Source: Punctularia strigosozonata HHB-11173 SS5
Lineage: Eukaryota; Basidiomycota; Agaricomycetes; Corticiales; Punctulariaceae
Reading direction: 5' to 3'
DNA length: 64,000 nucleotides
NCBI RefSeq assembly: GCF_000264995.1
Contig: NW_006767433.1
Coordinates: forward strand, 879,333-943,332
Shown here: piece by piece, positions 31,313 to 45,991 of the stretch
Position numbering within the stretch: position 1 is the first letter of the stretch
Layout of the letters: each line of letters starts with the position of its first letter
Notes under the pieces: model-generated
What the model saw: only the letters and a program-made list of their open reading frames with translations
Databases searched by the model: none
What the model was told of the DNA's origin: nothing
Made by a program: the position numbers and the translations under genes

Positions 31313-34096
31313 TCCGTCTTTTCGTTTCGTTGCCTGTTGTATTCTTAGCATCACTCGGTTCGGTGAGTCCTCGTCGCTCTTCCGCGTCCTCGCTTCCCGT
31401 TGCTGATCGCCGCCGGCCGTCCTACGCAGTTTGGTTGACCACGAACGCGGCCACTATCCCTTCACATTTCTACACCCTATGGAGCGCGTTCTTGTATTGG
31501 TCCATTGTAACATTTCTCGGAGCGACGAGCAGCGCTAGGCTCGGTTGGTGGGACATCCGCAACGGTCCTTTCCTCCATTCGTCGCGACACATTAAAAAAC
31601 TTCAGCACACTATTGTTATGGTATTTGTCGCGATATGCATTGTTACACCACACGTACAAATGGGTCGTTAGTACCCCCCCACGTAATTGGCACTGTACGC
31701 ACCTCCCGAAGTTATTCAATTGGACACGATCGTGGCGCGTCTCAGCGCCGTGTCGTCGTTTGTACTAAACACTGTGCACGATCCTTGCGTTAACGCAGCA
31801 GAATCCAACGCTCGTCCCGTTCCCTGACACGGCGTACATAAACCCAGAGCACTGGTATATTGTGCGACGGCGCCGGGCATCCTCCACGTCCGTGGCTCGG
31901 GCGAGCTGCGCGATCCGCAGCCAGGTGTGGGCACCGGCCGAGGGACGTCGGGGCTAAACGTCGACATCATCGCCTTTCCCGCCCACGCACGACCACGACG
32001 CGCCAAGCCAAGCGGGCCAAGTCCAGGCGACCGAGACGAAACCGCGCTCAGCGTGAAACAGCCCGCGTTTCCGTTGAGACTCACTTCGGCTGAAACCGCG
32101 TTGCATGCCGTGTTCTCCGCCCAACCCCTCCTCGATGCGGTAAAAAGTAACCACTCTCCGGGCGCCGTACGTGCCTCTGCGCAAGAAAAGTCCGCGAAAT
32201 CGTCGAGATCTCGCCTACCTCCGCGTTTGCGAAAAGGATGGCCCTCGAGCTCCCGTCGTCTGCGGGCTTATGGTATACACTACTTAGGCGAACAGTTTCT
32301 CTCTCCCTGCCTGATCCCTGATCCCGGGGGTCACGCTAAAACTGCGGATCTCATGTGCTCACGCACGACGCGAGGGGATGGGAGATGGAACAAAAAGTTG
32401 CTGAATCGAGTGCGCGGCTTGCGGATCCCCCGGCCGGCTGAGACAGCCGCTTTGGCTTGGTACGACGAAGGAGAACGACGTTGTAAGAATGGAGACTCCC
32501 TCGAATGGCACTTGTGGCGTGCGGTTTTGCACTCGCGGAAGCACCGTAACCTTTGACGGGGGGGGCAATTGAAAAACCTCGCGCCCGTTTGGCTGATTTA
32601 TTGTTTCGCCACCCCCCCCCCCGATAGAGTCGCGTGTGGGGGGTTTTAGGCAAACTTCAACAAAGGGAAACGCTGATACTGCGGAGGTGGGAGGTGGGAG
32701 AGGCTCTCCGTGCCCACGGTGGTATGAATAGAGTGAGAGAGGCATAACGCGCCGTTCGCGGCTTGGCCGTAAAGTTGGGTAAGTACGGGGGGACTCAGGG
32801 GACGAAGATACGTGCCGGGTCGGCTGCGGGGTTTGTCAGATAGGCTTGACTTGCCCTGTGCGGCGTTGTGGGCCAGATTCGCCCCACTCGTCCGTCGGAC
32901 CTCGGAAGGGCGGGATGAATGCATCGAGCTGTCACTGGTTTTAGGCTCACCGCGGGTGTCGATTAATCGCCACTGAAGTTACCTCGGGTGGTTCACGTCA
33001 ACGGCGGACCTCCGGCTGCCGAATGTAATGGCGGTGGGATAGTCCATTACCGTTCTAATGACCGGACGTCCAATAGAGGTTAATGAAAGTGTCATGTGTG
33101 CGAAAGCAGTTGAGGGAACAGAAGTCCTCGGTTCGGCTTCGCCATGTTCGGGGAGGGGAGGCGAAGGGCATACACGAGGCTGGTGGATGGTGTGCCTGGG
33201 AAGCAAACACAGAAGCAGGAGCAGGGTCAATGCAATAGCAAGCTTGATGGTACTGAGGGAGCTCGCGGTCTAGGGCCGACGCACGGCGCCACCGCCTTCT
33301 GGAAGAGAATAACGAGCAATAAGCTCCACAATCGGTTATCGGAAGCTGAGCTTACGGCTCCTCGCAGGGCTTGTGCTATCAGGCTGCAGACAGGCAATCG
33401 ATTTTCGATAGCAGATTCGCGCATACAGTAGACTGATTTGATTCGTGAGTGCCAGCGGAGAGCGTTGCATTCCGATAACGCATCCCGTACGTACGCGCGC
33501 AGCACCAGTGTAGGTTTGCTCCTCGCGCACGGCGGAGATGAGAACGAGGCGCGGGCTCTTGCGCGAGACGGCAATGCCTGCGACACTCTCGATTGGTACG
33601 CAGACACATACGTATATCGGAATGGGCGTCGATAAGCTATCTCCGGTGCAGAAGGAGGTCGTGCTAAAGCCAAATGTCGGGCGGCCTTCATACGATCAGG
33701 TTTTTGTTTTTCTGCTTGGTGGAATGAGATCCCGTCAAATGGATATGCTACCAGCCATCATAGTTGTCGGAAGTTCAAGGCGAGCATAGATGAGACGCAT
33801 CTCCGGATCTGCAGAGTACCGAGCGTTTTCCAGGTGGTTGTCTTGTACCTTCCCGCATACCCCGACCGCGGAGCTTGGAGCCTGAGCCAGATGTTCAACC
33901 ACGCTTCGAAATTCGTACTCGCTGGTAGAAAGGAATTCGATTTTTCTTCGTGCAGAGATCATAGGATCAACTGGTCGAGAACGAAGTCGCGAAGAAAGAC
34001 CGGAAAACGACTGCGTGACGATATATGCGGTGTGACGAGGTGTGACGCGTCGCGTAAATTGCTCTCTGTTCCCTCCACGACACGCGTCTGTCCGCC
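31313..34096. other. 2.8 kb interval, no firm gene
   Basis: Scattered frames only. A coding-looking stretch at about 33621-33990 (LSPVQKEVVLKPNVGRPSYD, then GAWSLSQMFNHASKFVLAGR) is discussed under findings but could not be joined into a gene. Mononucleotide C/G runs occur near 32558 and 32612. Confidence 0.45.
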
Positions 34097-36904
<2,808 letters not shown>

Positions 36905-37106
36905 TCAGCTGTCTGTGCTCGGTGGTTTTGTGTTCGCACTGTTTCCCCTTCTGTATGTTCTCGCTGTCGATAGTGTACTCATCCTGTTGTGTATTGTGTG
37001 AGCATACCCATGTATTTATTAGTGTCAATCATAGAATCAAAGCAACAACATGCCCATCATTCCAACCGTCGTGCGAACCCCTTTACCACCCTGGCGGGTT
37101 CAACGT

Positions 37107-40100
37107 TCAAAGTTCACAATCTGACCGTGTTCGGAGTATCTGGCCGACCTCCTCCCGGCTCAGTTCGCTGAAGCCAACCACGCCGGCCACCAACTCCTCC
37201 CACTTCTCATCCTCGTGTGCTCCGAACGTCATCAGCATAACCTTCCTCCAGTCATCACCGACAAGGCCGAACAACCTCCCGGCTTCCAGCAGTCTTCGCC
37301 ATGGGCCCTCCGTCCTCGCGGCAGTCACACCTGGTGTGCCGGCAAGAGCGGAGCGTGACGTTTCGAGCCACAGCTCGCACTCGCTATGGATAGAGGCGCC
37401 TTCTGCGGGCAAGATTCGACCCCGTCCGCGATATTGAACCTGCCGCTGGAGTATGTGCAAAGATAGCCTGGAGGCGATTGAGCGATAGAGGGCGAGTACG
37501 GTTGTGTGCGGCAGTGTGGACTTGAGGAACGTCAGGTGTGAGGAGAGAAGGGCTATCGACCCAATCAACGTCGGTGAAACCCCAACGTCATCCTCGGTCT
37601 GCTGCATCTGCGGACTCGACCTGTAGTGAGGAGTCATCAGCTTGCGCCCGAGGAGACAGGCAGGGTATGCCTTACGATATGGCCGCGGCGAAGTGCGCGC
37701 GTAAGGCGCCCTCAATTTCCCCCAAGACGTGATGGACAATCATCTCTTCTGCGCGTGATGCCACCTTGTTGTACTGCGCGATGAGCTCCTCGAATATGGT
37801 CGAGTCGGGCACGGTCTTGTCATCGTTCTCTGGGTCAGGGAGAAGCGGATTCTCGCCCGCTCGCGCACGAAGGGATGCGCGGCGGTTTATCTCTGACCAC
37901 AACTCCAAGAAGAACTGGACCGCAGTATCGTGAGCTGGATGTATCATGCACGATAGCGTAACGGAAGGAGGTGGCTTACCAGATCCTCACCCCAGGTCTC
38001 CATCGCGTTCGCGATGTATCTTGCGCTGACCAAAGCCTTGCACAACCTTTGATCGCCCTCCACACCGCCAGTCAGTCTCCGTGTGTCACCTCCCCATCTT
38101 ACGCCCTGCTCGCTGCCGCTGCCGACTCCGCTCGCACCAACGCCGAGGGCGCCAGGGACCGCACGCACAAGGGAGGAAGAGAGTGTTTCGAAGGCATCCA
38201 ACGACGCAGATATGCGCGAATGATATTGCTCCAAAATCGGCAGCTGGACAGAAATGAGGAAACGGGTACGGTGCGTGAATTGTGGGAGTGGCGAGTAGCG
38301 ATCCGTGACCTGCTCAACGAGGGCCTTGACCCTCCTCGCAGAATTCGTCGGTCGGAGCTCGCTCGGAACGCCGTCGTCGCTCTCGTCGTGAGCAATCGTC
38401 CACGCGTCAGGCGCGCTGATGATCTCGATGTACTGGTCTTCCGCGACTGCGCAAACAGGTCACCGGACGGACGATGCAGGCTGATTGAAATCGACGTACA
38501 TTTGCGCTCGCCTTCCAGCCATACATCGAACCACTCCTTCCTGCCCAGGATGACTTCGCTCACACCCTCCCACTCTTTCTCCTTCGCCTCGTCAACTTTC
38601 GAGGTCGTAGCGCGCGAAGTACCTGCTAAGCCGAAGCCTTCCTCCCTAAGGGCCCCGTCGAAAGCGAGCGCTTGGTAGATTGTATGCGCCAAAAGCGGCG
38701 GATGGCCCAAAAGCAAAGGCATCGTGCGCCGAAGCTTGCGAGAGGGCAGAGGAAGAAGGAGATAAGTGAATTCGCGCTGGTGGAGTTATGTTAGCATACA
38801 GAGCCTGCATATATGCGCGAAGGTGCGGTAAATACCCAAGCTACGATATGCTTGAACGACGATATGGAGGATAGTAAGGGCTGGATAACTGCTTCCAAAA
38901 ATGGTCGTTGATCGTGAGCCACGTTGAGGATGTGCGTGAAGTACCACTCAGGCTGCGGCATGGTGAGCGCCAGACAAGCCTTAGACTGAAAGAGATTGAT
39001 GTCACCTTGTCAAGTTTGTTGGTCTGCCGCGTGCCCTCGAAGTGATACTTGAATCGGAGCGAAACAGGTTGCACCAGGGCTTGCAGGGGATATACGCCGT
39101 CTTTCTCGGACTGTTCGCCTTCGGGAGGAGTTGGGTGTATCGATTGACCACTACGCCGGGGAATAGTCAAGCAACGTTCGATGCAGCGAGTAGGGAGGTC
39201 GCTTACAGCTCCTGGAATTTGAGCATGCTCATAAAGGCATCTTCAAAGGCTTTGCGGTCCTGCGGCTTCGCGGCAATGTAGTCCACCTTCATCGGCCAGC
39301 CAAGCTTCTCAGCAGCTTCTAGCAATGGTCTACGAGCCGTGAACGTCAGTGTCAGGTCGTTCAGGACTAGCTAAAGGATTCGACGATACGTACGCGGCAA
39401 GAACGTCTTTGATTTCACTCCACGTCCGCCTCCGTAGGTGTTCCAGGAATTTCGTCAAATGCAAGCTCTGGACGCCCGTGCTATCCAACACTTCCTCGCA
39501 CTTTTCTGACACCGACGTCACGAAAGATTGAAGCGTGCGATATTCGGAAAGAGAAGACAAAGAAATTGGCGCGCCAGCTCGCTCACGGAAGTTGCTGACC
39601 ACGCTCTCGCTACAATAAAACGCGTCAGAGCGGAGACGATGGTATAGTAAGAGTGACACTCACCTGAGCTTCAGTCCGTGTTCGACAACCTGCACATAGG
39701 TCTTGACACTCTGCAGCTCCTTCAGGTTGCGATGCAGCGTTTCGACGTCTTCCAGCAATGTTGGCTCCCGCTGTTCGTCAACCTGTGACGACACCAGTTC
39801 CTCGGAAAGGTCGTTGAGCTCATCCGCGAGCGAATGTCGAAGAAGCGAGAGCTCCTGGGCCGTGTGTAGCTGTTCAGACGCAGCTTCGGCTGTAGAAGTA
39901 AGTAACGCATCCAAGGCTGATTGAGAGGCGTTTAGCTGAGCTACGACGGAGGTCGGTCAGTTGCACTTTCGCTCGTGAACGCGCAGTGATACCGGTATAC
40001 ACGCACTCTGTCATGTAGATCGTCACGGCGGTGCTGGGAGTCGGCCAACAGGCTCGACAGCGCGTCCCCTTCCTGCAATGCATCCCATGAAACGAACCGC

Positions 40101-40183
40101 GCGTTTAGTTCCTGTAGGCATTGTTCCTCGGCCGTCTGCGTGTCCGGGGGTGCCAGCAAGTTCCTTATGTCCTGAGATATCAT
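37107..40183 (-). CDS. RINT1: RINT1/TIP20 family vesicle-tethering protein
   Basis: Subunit of the Dsl1/NRZ tether that captures Golgi-derived COPI vesicles at the ER. The start at 40183 gives MISQDIRNLLAPPDTQTA. An N-terminal coiled-coil region follows (ELNARFVSWDALQEGD, then ELSLLRHSLADELNDLSEEL and TLHRNLKELQSVKTYVQVVE). The middle shows the family motifs PLLEAAEKLGWPMKVDY, PEWYFTHILNVAHDQRPFLE, HTIYQALAFDGALREEGF and GRKEWFDVWLEGER. The C-terminal part has FETLSSSLVRAVPGALG, LCKALVSARYIANAMETWGE, FFLELWSEINRRASLRA and WRRLLEAGRLFGLVGDDWRK; it stops at 37107. About nine exons. Exon limits near 39990 and 38780 were not all resolved. Confidence 0.85.
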
Positions 40184-40732
40184 AATTCGCCAGTATGACC
40201 TCGATCCACGAATGACGGAGGGGAGTCGGGACCCTGGAATGGGGTTGTGGCGTCGCCGTGTCGGACAACTTGGGCTCAGATCCGGAGTTGATGGGTCCGC
40301 TCAGTGCTCGTCCTCCCATCTATCACCTTCTTGGAAGACAGCTTTGCAGGATGGATCTGCTACGATCGTTATGGGCCACTCAACGGCTGACCCTATGGAC
40401 AGCTTGCCTGAGTGCACATTGCAAGGGACTGGTGTATCCACTAGTACTTGTTCTATAGTTCAGAGATGAACGGAACTACCGCCTCTCGTCATAGGTAGAT
40501 GCTATACTGTCCACTGCTGTCAAGCGCGCCCTGTAGGATGATATCGATGATCCTCCTCCTACCTTGTTACTTCTGCTGACCAACATCAATTCCCTTCTCG
40601 TCAGTTCGTGCGGGTCAGTATAAGTGGGTCAACGCTGCATCAGCGTCCGTACATGCCATGTCAAAAGACATTTTCGTAGGTTCCTAATTATACACACCTC
40701 TCCTCATCACGTACCTCCACACCAAGAGCAAT
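40184..40732. other. Intergenic between RINT1 and carbonic anhydrase copy 2
   Basis: Divergent promoter region. AGTATAAG near 40617-40624, about 110 bp before the carbonic anhydrase ATG, is a possible TATA box. No gene seen. Confidence 0.5.
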
Positions 40733-41481
40733 ATGTCGAGCTATTACACCGAATTCGAGGCTCGCAATGCACAGTATGCCAGTACTTTCGGGGCAGGCAA
40801 GAGCCTGAGCATGATGCCCGAGAAGCGAGTTATCATAGGTATGTTCCGCTTTCAGCACTACTGGTCCGCATTCAAGGCATGTTCTCACTCCGCTGAACAG
40901 TGTCTTGCATGGATCATCGCGCCGAGTATACTATATAGTTTCCTGCATCTGCGCTCTAAGCACCGATGCACTGACTACATTCCCAGCCCCGCTCACTTCC
41001 TCGGCTTGAAACCAGGCGAAGCCGTGGTTATTCGCGTCGCCGGCGGATCCGTGTACGTTTTCGGGTCATCTCATATGCCACCACTTTTTGTGTTCTGACG
41101 CTCGAGTTCGGTCGCAGCCGCGAAGTCGTTCGCTCGCTCGTCATATGTCAACGATTCACCGGCGCCAAGGAGATCGCGCTCTTCCGTCATACCAACTGCG
41201 GCGGCCTGACCTTTACCGCGGAAAGCCTTCGCGAGCTGATCCTTTCGGCACACCCGGGCGACAAGGAGGTCGCCGAGGCGGTCGAGAAGGTGGATTTGTC
41301 AGGGGTCACCGATGTCGAGGACGCGCTGAATGCCGACCTCAAGTTTTTGCACGAGCACCCGCTGGTGCTCAAGGACACGCTCATTACAGGGTGGATCTTT
41401 GACGTTGAGACTGGCAAGGTTTGGGATATCCATGCTGCTGGCCCTTCGCATCGTTTGCTTACACGTCCGTATCTATCATAG
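40733..41481 (+). CDS. beta-carbonic anhydrase (copy 2)
   Basis: The model is join(40733-40838, 40901-40925, 40987-41052, 41118-41481), 186 aa. Zinc ligands: Cys38 in VSCMDHRAD, His90 and Cys93 in FRHTNC; Asp40-Arg42 is the dyad. FLGLKPGEAVVIRVAGGS and CQRFTGAKEIALF match the family, and the N-terminus SYYTEFEARNAQYASTFGAG parallels copy 1. Exons 2 and 3 are exactly 25 and 66 nt with the same phases as copy 1, so the two genes share an ancestor. Differences from copy 1: CMDAR is CMDHR and IIRNAGG is VIRVAGG. All metal ligands remain, so activity is likely but may be altered. The C-terminus after VETGK is uncertain because GTTTGG could be a donor. Confidence 0.9.
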
Positions 41482-44400
41482 ATTCGCCGATCGTTGTGAC
41501 GGAGCTCTGCTCGATCTCAGAGGAGGCTGGCACCACAAGAGACTGGTCTATGTCACACACGCTATGGAAGTTGAACGTTAAACCACAATGTGCGTGCACG
41601 GTGGAGGAAGCACATAGCACCTCTTCCTGAGTAGCGAAACTCTTTTTTCAGATCATCTCTTCGAGACGGATGCGCCGGCATGTGCATATTGTGCTCATGA
41701 TTATAGAGGAGACAATACATGTGGCAGAAACAAACAACCTCGGTTATGGAGGGAGAAAAGAAGATCACAGGTGAATTAGAAATATTGTTCTGTGTCTAGA
41801 GGGCCCTCTTGCTCTCGTGGCTTTAGGAGCGTCCGCGAGTGGTCTTCAAAGCTTGGCAACGGTCGTGTTCCATGCACAGATCCGGCTTGGACCATGGACA
41901 GCGGAGTCGATGCTAGGCGGATCCTTGTTACGCAGGATTGACAAGAGGTATTGCAACCTCATCTTTCTTGCTGTATTGTATGCGTGAGCTAATCCGCAAA
42001 CAATCGTCATGGACGGTGGCCGCTGCAGTTTGCGCTTGAATGGGTTCTCATCCTGCTTCTCGCGCCACCAGTTACACCATACTTATACGCGTGCGCAATT
42101 GGGTGCATACTTCCGTGGTTTCCGGAGTAAGGGCTTGGGAGAGTTCGGATTCGGCCCGCAAGATGATGACAGATGATGACCGGAAGTGGAGCTGGGCACG
42201 TTTAACGCCGTATATATGCCTGCGATTGCATTCGGAGAGCATGCCCGCTCATCCTCACAATGGCCGATTGGCCAACTTCACATTGTCGCGAACGTTTTTT
42301 CCGTGACTCGTTTCTATCGGCCATGGACGGTACCAGCAGCCCGGGACAGTGGTACGAAACAGGCTTCTGGATCGTCAATACTCTGTTGGTCCTGGTGCGA
42401 ACATAGGCTTATTATCATCTATACCCTTGTTGAACATGGCGTAGGAAATAGGGGTTTTCTGTCATGTTTTGAGGCGGCTGCGCATGTGAGTATGCTTTTT
42501 CTCTCTGTCCTTCGGCTGACATTAAAGTATACGGGTCACGGAAGGTGTGATGTACCAAAGTATTCAGACAGACGTCGTATGTGAGTGTTGTCAGCTTCTG
42601 CACGGGCATGACCATCCATAACATCTCGCGTACAGACTTCCTATCCTTTATCTTCCGCTTGTTGGTGGTCTCTCGACATCCGTAGGGTATGCTGGCCTGA
42701 TGAGACACGCCGACCTGAACAACATCGTGCTTGTTGCCCAGGTGAGCTTTCGTTGGTCTGATATGCTACGAATTCTCAGTCGCGTCAGATGATGGCCTTG
42801 TGCGCTCTTCTGTAAGTTTCTACCGGTGTCTCGTCATGTACCCAATATCCGACATTGGATGCTTGCTCAGGGCTCCAGTCTTGAACATTGTTCCGCTGAA
42901 AGACGAGGTACGTGCATTGATGACCGTGTCGATGCCAATCGGCGGGTGGTGATGGCCTTGAATTTTTCAGGGCGAGTCCTCCGTGAGACGCCGCACACTC
43001 AGATCCTGGACAACCTGCACGTTGATAGCATTTCTGGTAACATCCTGGGGTGAGCGCCGGGTTTGGTCTATCCAACAACCCAGACCACGAACCAAGTAAC
43101 ATCGATAGACTACGATGGACTCTTGGACGCGCTACTTGGAGGCCAACTCGAGTCCCCACTCCATAACTACATACAACCTATGATAACATAGTCTGCGCAA
43201 ATCCCTTCTTCCACCATGGACTTGAGCACTGATCGAAATATCGCTGTAGCTTCATGTTCATGGTCATCGCCTTCAAGTACTGTCGTTTACATCTTCAGTC
43301 ACCGGATTGGCGGATGTACAAGGAACACCGGGTGATCTATGTGACAATTGTGTTCCCTACCCTCCATCGGCTGCTTGTGGGTGCTACTTGCCGTGTCTGC
43401 TTCCTGCCAATGGGCTTACCTATTTGCCAGATGTACTTCAAGTTTCCTCAGGTCCTGCCGTCCACAGATTGTACCCGAAATGCATATGGAAGCGATGGTC
43501 TTGATACTGTTCTCACTGCTATAGAGGTATCCAGCCATAATCATCCAATATAACCGGTAATCTTCTGACATCGCGGTAGATGGCCGTAGCTTCCATTTTC
43601 ATGCTCGAAGCCTTTAGCCCCAAATCATATGTTGACGATATCTCCGATGCGGACAAACTACCCACTGTTGCAGCGAGCTCGTAATGCCTTGATCCCGGGT
43701 TCCGATGCCCGTCGTTGTACTCGATGGGCCACATATTGAATTATGCTGTGTAACTTGTCGTCGACGCTGCTCGAGTGAAGTGTTAGCAGACACTTCGCCC
43801 CCCAGGGGAGGTGGCGTTACGGCTACCCGGAAAGCCTTGTATCTTGTCCCCAACTCCTGTGATTGCCTGGAAGAATGATTTTGTACGAGTGCTCAGCGTC
43901 ACGCAGGGGTATCTCGCTGCATATTGCAGACGGATAACACACTGGATCAGACGATCACTTGCGATCAGGGAGGACCATTTCGTCCGATTCGTTCCACACA
44001 GTGCTCGGGCGCTTTGCCAAAGTGAAAAGAAGAAAAGTACTTACGGCATTCTTTTGCCATATCTGCATCCTGAAAACCGCATTACCCTACGGAAGCGTTT
44101 ATGGTTGAGCATTGGATGAGCTCGGAGACCTCACATAGACAATCATGTCATGGTGTGTATAAGTGGAAGCGAGTGTTAGGACTCGACGAATTGTTCTTCA
44201 CGATGGAGCCGTAAGGCATCAAGGCGGCTCCCTCAGAAGGCATGCCGAGAGTTCGCAATACATCTGCCAGACTATTCAGTGTGGAGACCTGCCATCTGGA
44301 CCACCAGCCGGATAGGATCCTCAACGAGCATTATAATGGACAGCAAGCTTAAGGGATAGGGTCATCGCCGTCATCATTAGAGATCCATGTTTTAATAATG

Positions 44401-44613
44401 CGATCGGTAATATGACCTTCTTTCCTTAAAAGCGCGATCGTGTCGTGAAACGACTCCCATGCGTCTGCAGCGTTCTCGCGTCCACCGAAAGCAAGCAAAA
44501 ACAGAACTAAACCGAGCTACGCTCCGCCGCCCCGCCCCAATCCCATCTGACTGGCTCTACAAAGATACCATCAGCAACACTGTTCACGCCAGCAGGAGAT
44601 CATGTAAGGACGC
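41482..44613. other. 3.1 kb gene-poor interval with possible decayed membrane protein
   Basis: No firm gene. Between 42323 and 43552 several short exon-like pieces (MDGTSSPGQWYETGFWIVNT, LVGGLSTSVGYAGLMRHADL, RVIYVTIVFPTLHRLLVG) resemble parts of Agaricomycete multi-pass membrane proteins but could not be joined; see findings. The rest shows nothing recognisable. Confidence 0.4.
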
Positions 44614-45822
44614 TCACAGGTCCCTCAAACTCGGATCGGCCATGAGCTCGGCCATGCTCGGCATGCCGCCGCCACCCTGCATGCGCTCCATCATGTTCGC
44701 CACGGCGGGGTTGGACATGAGGCGCTCCATCCCGCCGTTGGCCATCATCTGCTGCGCCATCTGCATCATCATCGGGTTGTTCATCAGGCCCGCGAGGTCG
44801 GGCATGCCTCCAGCGCCGCCTCCTGCACCTGCCCCGCCTTCCGGAAGAAAATATCAGCGTGAGGAACTACATGTGAATGGAAGCAGAACGTACCACCGAG
44901 TCCGCCCATGTTGCGCAGCATGTCGGCCATGCCGCCCGCACCGCCTGCGGGGGGAGGAGAGCGGGACGAGGTTGCAGGGGTCGCAGAGGGAGCGTCCAAG
45001 TCCAAATCGGAAAGGCGGGTTTCGGCAGCCTTGAGGTCGGTTTTCATCGAGGAGTTGGATGGATCGATCTCGAGTCCACGTCGGTAGGCTGCCGCGGCCG
45101 CTTTATAATCTCCGAGAGAGTATTGTGCGTGTCTGTACAACGAAGCCGATCAGCATTTCTGACCCAGTCTGGAATATGGAGTGGGGCCATCTCGAGTGAT
45201 GTGCGATCGTAAGAGAGGAAGGGTACATACCCAAGCCGCGAGTATGCCCTGACGAAGTTGGGGTCGATCTCGATCGCCTTCTCGGCGTCAAGAACAGCTT
45301 CAGCGTACTCCTGCTTGCTTATGTGCGCTGCCGCGCGGTTCGAGTAGTAGACCGCGTTCGTCGGGTCAAGGGTAATCGCGCTCGTGTACGAGCCGATCGC
45401 GTCGTCGTACTTCTTCGCGGTCATAAGCTTGTTTCCCGCCGCTTTGAGCTCCTCCGCCTTCGCCTTGTCTTCGGCGGTGGGCGTCGACGGCGTGACGGGT
45501 GCGGGTGAGGGAATCGGAACGGACGCCGATGGTTTGGAGGTAGCGCGGTCGCGGGTCTTGAGGAAGACATCGAAGATGGAGAGCAGGGAGGCGGGTTTGA
45601 TGCTCAGCTTTTCACGCTGGGACTCGTCCGCAGGGTCGACGCCAAATGCCTCACCGATGCATTGAACTGGTGCGCGATGGTGAGGTCGGGGAAGATAGAA
45701 TGACGCGGAGGAGATTACCTACTAGCAACCTCTAGTGATTCCTTGTCGTCCTCCTTGACCGAATCCGATGTCCTCAGGAAGTCTATGATGGCGAGCACGA
45801 GCCGTTGCTCTTTCTCTGACAT
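44614..45822 (-). CDS. SGT2: SGT2/SGTA small glutamine-rich TPR co-chaperone
   Basis: Co-chaperone that binds hydrophobic tails of tail-anchored proteins and passes them to the GET pathway. The start at 45822 gives MSEKEQRLVLAIIDFLRTSD, the SGTA dimerisation domain. A linker rich in Pro, Ser and Thr leads to three TPRs: AEELKAAGNKLMTAKKYDDA, NAVYYSNRAAAHISKQEYAE, then HAQYSLGDYKAAAAAYRRGL. The C-terminal hydrophobic-client domain is Met/Asn/Gln-rich (LMNNPMMMQMAQQMMANGG, NPAVANMMERMQGGG), ending MADPSLRDL at 44614. Three introns of about 50-100 nt. It is divergent from PRP19 with 169 bp between the starts. Confidence 0.93.
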
Positions 45823-45991
45823 GATTGCGCCCAAGAAATAGAAATCGAGGGATATTAGATCGAATAGAAACTGCAGAGGAGAAGTCGTAAGCGTGGGAAT
45901 TCCGTGCGCGCTCCCTCAACTCGACGCCTCTTCGTCGTCACCTGTGTCCGTCTTGCAGGCCGTCTCAGACTCAAACCGAAAGACCACCAGG

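Noticed and set aside
31927-32556. 209-codon plus-strand frame
   Set aside because: No family resemblance, no splice context, interrupted composition; judged chance.
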